Notes under the pieces: generated by a model
The model's database searches: none
The model's input: the letters and a program-made list of their open reading frames with translations, nothing else
What the model was told of the DNA's origin: nothing
In this document: piece by piece, positions 6,631 to 12,563 of the stretch
Layout: the number at the start of each line of letters is the position of its first letter
How positions within the stretch are numbered: the stretch's first letter is position 1
Position numbers and translations under genes: made by a program
NCBI GenBank assembly: GCA_946482045.1
Contig: CAMLPZ010000105.1
Span: forward strand, 1 to 12,563
Length of the DNA: 12,563 bases
Source of the DNA: an uncultured Asticcacaulis sp.
Lineage (GTDB): Bacteria > Pseudomonadota > Alphaproteobacteria > Caulobacterales > Caulobacteraceae
Direction of reading: 5' to 3'

Positions 6631-8259
6631 TTAGCCGCCAGGATGTAATCCAGGCGCTTCCTGTCCGGTTCTTGCGACATATTCGGTGTACCCCCCGCCA
6701 TATTGGTGAACACCCTCCGGCGTAAGCTCCAGCACGCGGTTCGACAGCGCCGCCAGGAAATGACGGTCGTGCGAGACGAACAGCATGGTGCCTTCGAAAT
6801 CCGCCAGTGCCGCGACCAGCATCTCCTTGGTCACCATGTCGAGGTGGTTGGTCGGTTCGTCGAGCACCAGCAGGTTCGGCGGATCGAACAGCATCTTGGC
6901 CATGACCAGGCGCGCCTTTTCACCGCCCGACAGGACGCGGCACGGCTTTTCGACGTCGTCGCCCGAAAAACCGAAGCAGCCGGCCAGCGTCCGCAAGGCG
7001 CCTTGGCCCGCCTGCGGGAACGAACCGTCGAGCGACTCGAAGATCGTCTCTTCGCCGTCGAGCAGGTCCATCGAGTGCTGGGCGAAATAGCCCATCTTGA
7101 CGCTGGCCCCGACCGTCACCGTCCCCTTGTCGGGCTGGGTCGCGCCGGCGACCAGCTTCAGCAGGGTCGACTTACCGGCCCCGTTGGCGCCCAGCACGCA
7201 CCAGCGCTCCTTGCGGCGGACCAGGAAGTCGAGGTCCGCATAGATCGAATGGCTGCCGTAGGCCTTATGGACGCCCTTCAGGTTCAGCACGTCTTCGCCC
7301 GAACGCGGGGGTGAGCGGAATTCGAACTCGACCGACTGGCGGCGGCGCGGCGCCTCGACCTTCTCGATCTTGTCGAGCTTCTTCACCCGGCTCTGGACCT
7401 GCGCGGCGTGGCTGGCGCGCGCCTTGAAGCGTTCGATGAATTTGATTTCCTTGGCCAGCATGGCCTGCTGGCGTTCGTACTGCGCCTGGCGCTGCTTTTC
7501 GGTAAGCGCCCGTTGCTGATCGTAGAAGTCGAGATCGCCCGAATAGGTGATCAGCGTGCCGGCGTCGATTTCCACCACCTTGCCGATGATGCGGTTGAGA
7601 AACGCCCGGTCGTGCGAAGTCATCAGGAGCGCGCCGTCATAGTCCTTCAGGAAGCCTTCCAGCCAGATCAGGCTTTCGAGATCCAGGTGGTTGCTGGGTT
7701 CGTCGAGCAGCATGCCGTCGGGGCGCATCAGCAGGATGCGGGCCAGGGCCACGCGCATCTTCCAGCCGCCCGACAGGAGCCCGACATCGCCTTCCATGCG
7801 CTCCTGGCTGAAGCTCAGGCCCGCCAGGACCTCGCGCGCCCGGGCATCGAGCGCATAGCCGTCCAGTTCCTCAAAGCGCGCCTGAACGTCGCCATAGCGT
7901 TCGATGATGGCGTCGAGTTCGTCGGCGCGGTCGGGATCGACCATGGCGGCTTCGAGTTCAGCCATCTCGGTCGCCAGCGCGCTGACCGGACCGACGCCAT
8001 CCATGACGGCCGCGACGGCGCTTTGGCCCGACATTTCGCCGACCTCCTGGCTGAAATAGCCGATGGTCATGCCGGGATCGATACCGACGATGCCGTCGTC
8101 GGGCTGTTCCTGGCCAGTGATCATCCGGAACAGCGTCGTCTTGCCGGCGCCGTTGGGCCCAACCAATCCGACCTTCTCCCCCTTCTGGATGGTCATCGAG
8201 GCATCGATGAACAGGATCTGGTGGCCGTTCTGCTTGCTGATATTGTCGAGGCGGATCAT
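6631..8259 (-). CDS. ABC-F family ATPase (ribosome-associated type)
   Basis: 542 aa, soluble, with two ABC cassettes and no membrane domain. Cassette 1: Walker A GPNGAGKTT (34-42), Q-loop Q71, signature LSGGW (162-166), Walker B with E187 in LLDEPSNHLD. Cassette 2: Walker A GANGAGKST (357-365), Q394, LSGGE (443-447), E468 in LDEPTNHLD. The linker, about 240-303, is charged and helical (KARASHAAQVQSRVKKLDKIE), matching the P-site-tRNA-contacting region of ABC-F translation factors. It looks like a housekeeping ABC-F (YbiT/YdiF/Uup-like) rather than a known resistance factor, but subfamily is uncertain. The start MIRLDNISKQNG is typical. There is no good Shine-Dalgarno; instead a terminator-like hairpin ends 12 nt before the ATG, so start-site choice, leaderless translation or attenuation are open questions. 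Confidence 0.93.
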   Translation of the reverse strand: MIRLDNISKQNGHQILFIDASMTIQKGEKVGLVGPNGAGKTTLFRMITGQEQPDDGIVGIDPGMTIGYFSQEVGEMSGQSAVAAVMDGVGPVSALATEMAELEAAMVDPDRADELDAIIERYGDVQARFEELDGYALDARAREVLAGLSFSQERMEGDVGLLSGGWKMRVALARILLMRPDGMLLDEPSNHLDLESLIWLEGFLKDYDGALLMTSHDRAFLNRIIGKVVEIDAGTLITYSGDLDFYDQQRALTEKQRQAQYERQQAMLAKEIKFIERFKARASHAAQVQSRVKKLDKIEKVEAPRRRQSVEFEFRSPPRSGEDVLNLKGVHKAYGSHSIYADLDFLVRRKERWCVLGANGAGKSTLLKLVAGATQPDKGTVTVGASVKMGYFAQHSMDLLDGEETIFESLDGSFPQAGQGALRTLAGCFGFSGDDVEKPCRVLSGGEKARLVMAKMLFDPPNLLVLDEPTNHLDMVTKEMLVAALADFEGTMLFVSHDRHFLAALSNRVLELTPEGVHQYGGGYTEYVARTGQEAPGLHPGG

Positions 8260-8271
8260 GGGTCACTTATC

Positions 8272-8306
8272 AAAAAACGGACGCCACCCCGGAAAAGGAT
8301 GGCGTC
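8272..8306 (-). terminator. Intrinsic terminator just upstream of the ABC-F start
   Basis: Read on the minus strand: GACGCCA (8306-8300), a 13-nt loop, TGGCGTC (8286-8280), CG, then six T (8277-8272). The 7 bp GC-rich stem plus U-tract has the form of a rho-independent terminator. It could end readthrough from the gua operon (guaA stops 285 bp upstream) or act as an attenuator for the ABC-F gene. The 331 bp gap 8260-8590 contains this hairpin, repeat element 2 (8381-8527), a relatively AT-rich stretch 8307-8380 and a featureless 8528-8590; I found no gene in it. Confidence 0.6.
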
Positions 8307-8380
8307 AACACTGAACTTTTAAACGGCAGGCAGAACTGAAATCCTGAGATTTGAGTCGAGTATGCGCTTAGTTTGCTATC

Positions 8381-8527
8381 AAGCTCCCCCTTCCGTCATT
8401 TGCTCCGCAAATGCCACCTTCCCCGTAAACGGGGAAGGAAAAGGGACCGACACCTGTTAAATGTTCCTTCCCCGTTTACGGGGAAGGTGGCAGCGAGCAC
8501 AAGCGAAGCTGACGGAAGGGGGAGCTT
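8381..8527. repeat. Paired-hairpin repeat element 2 (two units, tails facing outward)
   Basis: A 147 bp palindromic element. Outer ends: AAGCTCCCCCTTCCGTCA (8381-8398) is perfectly inverted at 8510-8527. Inner arms: 29 bp at 8412-8440 are perfectly inverted at 8464-8492, separated by 23 bp. Each inner arm contains its own hairpin, CCTTCCCCGT, two-base loop, ACGGGGAAGG (8417-8438 and 8466-8487). Between inner and outer arms the two sides differ: left has CATTTGC, TCC, GCAAATG (8397-8413); right has a CAGC/GCTG-closed loop (8491-8511). The module order (hairpin A, hairpin B, G-rich tail) matches element 1 but the units point the other way. The whole could form a cruciform, or a large hairpin in readthrough RNA from guaA. 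Confidence 0.85.
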
Positions 8528-8590
8528 ACTTAAGGCCGTGCTGGGAGAGTTCGATTTAAACGCACGCCGTCGTGGCCAAAGACCGAGATT

Positions 8591-10138
8591 TCACTCCCAC
8601 TCGATGGTGCCGGGGGGTTTCGACGTCACGTCATAGACGACGCGGTTGACGCCGCGGACTTCGTTGACAATGCGCGTGGCGCAGCGGCCGAGCACCGGCC
8701 ACGGGAACTCATAGAAGTCCGCCGTCATGCCGTCGCTCGACGTCACGGCACGCAGGGCCAGGACGTCTTCATAGGTCCGGGCATCGCCCATGACACCAAC
8801 CGTCTTGACCGGCAGCAGGACGGCGAAAGCCTGCCAGATCTGGTCGTAGAGGCCGGCCTTACGGATTTCCTCGAGATAGATGGCGTCGGCGTCCTGGAGC
8901 GTCTTGACCTTGTCCGGCGTGACTTCGCCGGGGATGCGGATGGCCAGGCCTGGCCCAGGGAACGGGTGGCGGCCGACAAACGCCGCATCGAGGCCCAGTT
9001 CGCGGCCGAGCGCGCGGACCTCGTCCTTGAACAGTTCGCGCAGGGGTTCGACGAGCTTAAGCTTCATATAGTCGGGCAAACCGCCAACATTGTGGTGCGA
9101 CTTGATGACCGCCGACGGGCCGCCTGACGGCGACACGCTTTCGACCACGTCTGGATAGAGGGTGCCCTGGGCCAGGAATTCGGCGCCTTCGATCTTGGCG
9201 GCCTCGGCATCGAAGACGTCAATGAACAGCTTGCCGATCGTCTTGCGCTTGGTCTCCGGATCGGACACGCCTTTTAGCGCACCGAGGAAAAGCTCTTGCG
9301 CCTGAACGTGTATCAGAGGGATGTTATAGTGATCTCTGAACAGCGAGACGACCTGCTGGCCCTCGTTCTTGCGCAGCAGGCCAGTGTCGACGAAGACGCA
9401 GGTCAGCTGCTCGCCGATCGCTTCGTGGATCAGGACGGCGGCGACCGAGGAGTCGACCCCGCCCGACAGGCCACAGATCACCTTGCCGGTACCCACCTGG
9501 GCCTTGATCTTGGCGACCATTTCCTGGCGGAACGAGGCCATCGACCAGTCGCCGGTAAAGCCAGCAATTTCAAAGAGAAAGTTGCGGATCATGTCGGTGC
9601 CGCGCACCGTGTGCACGACTTCAGGGTGGAACTGGACGGCGTAGAACTTGCGCGCCTCGTCGGCGATGGCGGCATAGGGCGCGCCTTCGCTAACGGCGAT
9701 GACTTCGAAGCCTTCGGGAATGGCGGTCACGCGGTCGCCGTGGCTCATCCACACCGTCTCATTGCGGTCCAACCCCTTGAAGATCGGGCTGTCCTTGACG
9801 ACCTCGATTTCGGCGCGGCCAAACTCGCGGTGATGGCCGCTTTCGACTTTGCCGCCGAGAAGATCGCACATCAGCTGTTCGCCGTAACATATCCCAAACA
9901 CTGGCAAATTCATTTTGAATAGCTTGGCGTCGATCCGCGGACCTTCATCGATGACGCTGTGTGGAGACCCCGACAGGATGACCGCCTTCGGCCGCAGGCT
10001 GTCGATCGCGTCACCGGCCTTGGTGAACGGATGGATCTCGCAATAGACGCCGCATTCGCGCACCCGGCGGGCGATCAGCTGCGTAACCTGGGAACCAAAG
10101 TCGACGATCAGAAGGGTTTCGTGGGGCTTTACACTCAC
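8591..10138 (-). CDS. guaA: GMP synthase [glutamine-hydrolysing]
   Basis: 515 aa, full length. Converts XMP to GMP with ATP and ammonia from glutamine, the last step of guanine nucleotide synthesis, in the cytosol. N-terminal class I glutaminase: C84 in GICYGEQ, H171 and E173 in [11 protein letters not shown]-pyrophosphatase domain: P-loop SGGVDSS (225-231). C-terminal dimerisation domain: [11 protein letters not shown], ending in KPPGTIEWE, the family terminus. The start is GTG at 10138, which shares GTGA with the TGA of the upstream methyltransferase; GAGGA lies about 10 nt upstream inside that gene. Last gene of the operon that begins with or before guaB, so both enzymes from IMP to GMP are cotranscribed. 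Confidence 0.97.
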   Translation of the reverse strand: MSVKPHETLLIVDFGSQVTQLIARRVRECGVYCEIHPFTKAGDAIDSLRPKAVILSGSPHSVIDEGPRIDAKLFKMNLPVFGICYGEQLMCDLLGGKVESGHHREFGRAEIEVVKDSPIFKGLDRNETVWMSHGDRVTAIPEGFEVIAVSEGAPYAAIADEARKFYAVQFHPEVVHTVRGTDMIRNFLFEIAGFTGDWSMASFRQEMVAKIKAQVGTGKVICGLSGGVDSSVAAVLIHEAIGEQLTCVFVDTGLLRKNEGQQVVSLFRDHYNIPLIHVQAQELFLGALKGVSDPETKRKTIGKLFIDVFDAEAAKIEGAEFLAQGTLYPDVVESVSPSGGPSAVIKSHHNVGGLPDYMKLKLVEPLRELFKDEVRALGRELGLDAAFVGRHPFPGPGLAIRIPGEVTPDKVKTLQDADAIYLEEIRKAGLYDQIWQAFAVLLPVKTVGVMGDARTYEDVLALRAVTSSDGMTADFYEFPWPVLGRCATRIVNEVRGVNRVVYDVTSKPPGTIEWE

Positions 10139-11478
10139 GTAATTTGCGTCCTCGTATAGGCGGCGATGAAAAAGCCGTCGGTTTGCGTGGTATGTGGGGT
10201 CAGGCGCAGCCTGTGACCCGTTTTGGCGTGTTTCACAAGGCCCGCCGCGCCTTTTGTATCGATGAAGGTGCCTTTTGCGGCGTCGATCAGGTCATGGATC
10301 GGCAGCGCATCAAAGCTCGGATTGGCCGCTTCGAAGGCGTCAGCCGTCGCCGCATTTTCGTCGTCCAGCACCGAGCAGGTGACGTAAACCAGCCGCCCGC
10401 CGGGCTTTACGCACAGGGCGGCGCGGTTGAGGATATGGGTTTGCAGGCTGTGCAGGCGCTCAACCTCGCCTTCATTCAGACGATGCGCTTCTTCCGGATG
10501 GCGGCGCCACGTGCCCGAGCCCGAGCACGGCGCATCGACCAGTACAAGGTCGGCGCCTTTCAGGATTTCGAGTTGCGCATCATCTTCCGGATCGAAGAAA
10601 TGGATCAGGTGAGCGTTGGCGCCGGCGCGTTGCAGGCGTGGCTCTATGGCCTTCAGGCGCTTTTCGACGACGTCGCAGGCGTAGACTTCGCCAATGCCCG
10701 CCATCATCTGGGCCAGCGCGAGCGTTTTGCCGCCGCCGCCGGCGCAGAAATCGACCACCTTAGGGGCGCCAGGCAGCAAGCCTGCGCCGGCGATAAAGGC
10801 CGCTAGTTGCGAACCTTCGTCTTGGATTTCGATGCGGCCGGATTGATAGATATCGAGCTTGGCCAGGTTCGGCGGCGGCTCCGCCGGCAACCTTATACCA
10901 AACAAAGAAAATGGCGTTTTTTCAGGTCTCAAGCCCTCATTCTTGAGGGATTCAATCATCTCTTCGCGTGAGGTCTTGCTGCCATTGACGCGCAGGTCGA
11001 TCGGGGCGCGCGGCGTCATCAGTTCGGTCGCTTCGGCCGCCCAGTCGTCGCCGAACTGCTGCTGGAAGCGCGTGACAACGAATTCCGGCAGGCCGGTCGT
11101 CACCCACTGCGGCGCCTCGCCTTCTCCAGCAGAGAGGCGCTCGCGCTCGGCATCGGTCAACGGCGAAGGTCCATACCCTGCCCCGGAAAACAACTCCTCG
11201 ATCTCAGGCAAGGCCAGGCCATCGATAAGCGCCAGCGACGCCAGGACCATCGCGCGCCCCGCCCCCGGTTTCTTCTCATCGGCCTGCATGGCCCAAAGCA
11301 GCCGCGCCTTGGCGCGCAGACAACCATAGACGCGGTCAGCGATGGCGCGGCGGTCCTTCGATCCGGCAAAGCGGTGTTTCTGCCCCCAGGTTTTCAGGAC
11401 CGTTTCGGCCGCTGCGCGTGTTCCGGCCATCTGGTCCAGAATATCGGCGGCGGCTTGCAGGCGGGCGGCTGGGGTCAT
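10135..11478 (-). CDS. RsmB/NOP-family SAM-dependent RNA m5C methyltransferase
   Basis: 447 aa. The C-terminal half is a Rossmann-fold methyltransferase with the SAM-binding motif [10 protein letters not shown] (243-252), catalytic C368 in VTCSV (motif VI) and C318 in [12 protein letters not shown] (motif IV). This two-cysteine pattern defines RNA cytosine-C5 methyltransferases of the RsmB/Nop2 family. The N-terminal part (about 1-150) is helical and NusB/RsmB-like. Whether it modifies 16S rRNA C967 as E. coli RsmB does, or another RNA, cannot be told, so no gene symbol is given. The ATG starts one base after the TGA of the MAPEG gene (TGATATG) and the stop overlaps guaA (GTGA). No strong Shine-Dalgarno is seen, which suits translational coupling. 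Confidence 0.92.
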   Translation of the reverse strand: MTPAARLQAAADILDQMAGTRAAAETVLKTWGQKHRFAGSKDRRAIADRVYGCLRAKARLLWAMQADEKKPGAGRAMVLASLALIDGLALPEIEELFSGAGYGPSPLTDAERERLSAGEGEAPQWVTTGLPEFVVTRFQQQFGDDWAAEATELMTPRAPIDLRVNGSKTSREEMIESLKNEGLRPEKTPFSLFGIRLPAEPPPNLAKLDIYQSGRIEIQDEGSQLAAFIAGAGLLPGAPKVVDFCAGGGGKTLALAQMMAGIGEVYACDVVEKRLKAIEPRLQRAGANAHLIHFFDPEDDAQLEILKGADLVLVDAPCSGSGTWRRHPEEAHRLNEGEVERLHSLQTHILNRAALCVKPGGRLVYVTCSVLDDENAATADAFEAANPSFDALPIHDLIDAAKGTFIDTKGAAGLVKHAKTGHRLRLTPHTTQTDGFFIAAYTRTQIT

Positions 11479-11479
11479 A

Positions 11480-11878
11480 TCAGGTCAGAAGCGTATAAAG
11501 GCACATAAGGATGCCGGCGAGCGAAGCCGCCCACACGGCGGAACGGACGTATTTGATGCCGAAGGCATAGCACGGCACGTACAGGATGCGGGCGCCGAGA
11601 TAGAGCCAGGCACCATTGACCGAATGCGCGGACGACTTGTCCGAAAACGCCAGAGCGATGACAATGACAGCAAAGAAAACAAATGTTTCCATAAAATTGC
11701 TAAAAGCGCGCCTTAATCGCTCCGCGACCGGATTGACCTCGAAAGGCTTATCTCGGGTACCCGCGTTCCAGTTAAAATAGCGCCGCCCGCCCGTGGCGCC
11801 ATCAACGACCGGCGGCAGCAGGACCATCACCAGGCCCAACACCACCGCCCATACCAGAACCGTCAGCTCCTGCGTCAT
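11480..11878 (-). CDS. MAPEG-family integral membrane protein
   Basis: 132 aa. Four hydrophobic segments at about 5-25, 62-79, 88-107 and 112-131. The polar loop NWNAGTRDKPFEVNPVAERLRRAFSNFMETF (36-66), with ERLRRAxxNxxE, is the characteristic motif of the MAPEG group (pfam01124, COG3788-like), named after eicosanoid/glutathione enzymes. The function of the short bacterial members is mostly unknown; glutathione-linked chemistry is possible but unproven here. An ATG nine codons upstream (11905) exists, but 11878 follows the guaB stop by one base and avoids a basic stretch inside guaB. Fully embedded in the guaB-guaA operon, with the same TGATATGAC junction on both sides. Confidence 0.85.
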   Translation of the reverse strand: MTQELTVLVWAVVLGLVMVLLPPVVDGATGGRRYFNWNAGTRDKPFEVNPVAERLRRAFSNFMETFVFFAVIVIALAFSDKSSAHSVNGAWLYLGARILYVPCYAFGIKYVRSAVWAASLAGILMCLYTLLT

Positions 11879-11879
11879 A

Positions 11880-12563
<684 letters not shown>

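Noticed and set aside
8307..8319. Possible 13-codon leader peptide (GTG at 8311) running through the pre-ABC-F terminator
   Set aside because: No ribosome site, a GTG start and only 13 codons; not distinguishable from chance, though worth recalling if attenuation is shown.
7408..8322. Plus-strand open frame (304 codons) opposite the ABC-F gene
   Set aside because: Shadow of the intact ABC-F gene caused by high GC at third positions; no domain, no ribosome site.
9296..9922. Plus-strand open frame opposite guaA
   Set aside because: Antisense to motif-complete guaA; low-complexity Asp/Val/Ala composition of a shadow frame.
10144..10806. Plus-strand open frame opposite the RsmB-like gene
   Set aside because: Antisense to a gene with both catalytic cysteines intact; no independent support.

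Overview
The window is ordinary, gene-dense chromosomal DNA from a high-GC alphaproteobacterium. The protein style, the order guaB - MAPEG - RsmB-like methyltransferase - guaA, and the GC-rich paired-hairpin repeats between genes suggest Caulobacterales (Caulobacter/Asticcacaulis-like). That placement is inference from the sequence alone. I see no phage, transposase, CRISPR, rRNA or tRNA. I did not find an obvious new multi-gene system. The most unusual signals are the structured repeats, a terminator placed just before a start codon, and an uncharacterised small gene.

Positions 77-3287: a Sec-exported M20D amidohydrolase and an SDR oxidoreductase lie on the minus strand. A TetR regulator is divergent from the SDR, and a near-perfect palindrome in their 66 bp gap is the best operator candidate. 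The TetR gene runs tail to tail into, and overlaps, a VOC (glyoxalase-like) gene whose mRNA leader could hide its own ribosome site.

Positions 3458-6385: two alkylation-repair genes on the plus strand, tag (3-methyladenine glycosylase I) and an ogt-type O6-alkylguanine methyltransferase. They flank a minus-strand group: group II truncated haemoglobin, an uncharacterised 95-aa protein, and a secreted PHB-depolymerase/LpqC-like esterase. The last two are joined by an ATGA stop/start overlap.

Positions 6386-8590: an ABC-F ATPase on the minus strand lies between two intergenic repeat elements. Each element is a pair of about 60-70 nt units in inverted orientation. Each unit carries a 20-22 nt hairpin with a two-base loop, a second closed stem-loop, and a G-rich tail. 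The stem sequences differ between elements while pairing is kept. An intrinsic-terminator-like hairpin ends 12 nt before the ABC-F start codon.

Positions 8591-12563: a tightly packed minus-strand operon of guaB (3' part only), a MAPEG-family membrane protein, an RsmB/NOP-type RNA methyltransferase and guaA. Stop and start codons touch at each junction. GuaB and GuaA perform the two committed steps from IMP to GMP. The two middle genes are passengers without an obvious biochemical link.
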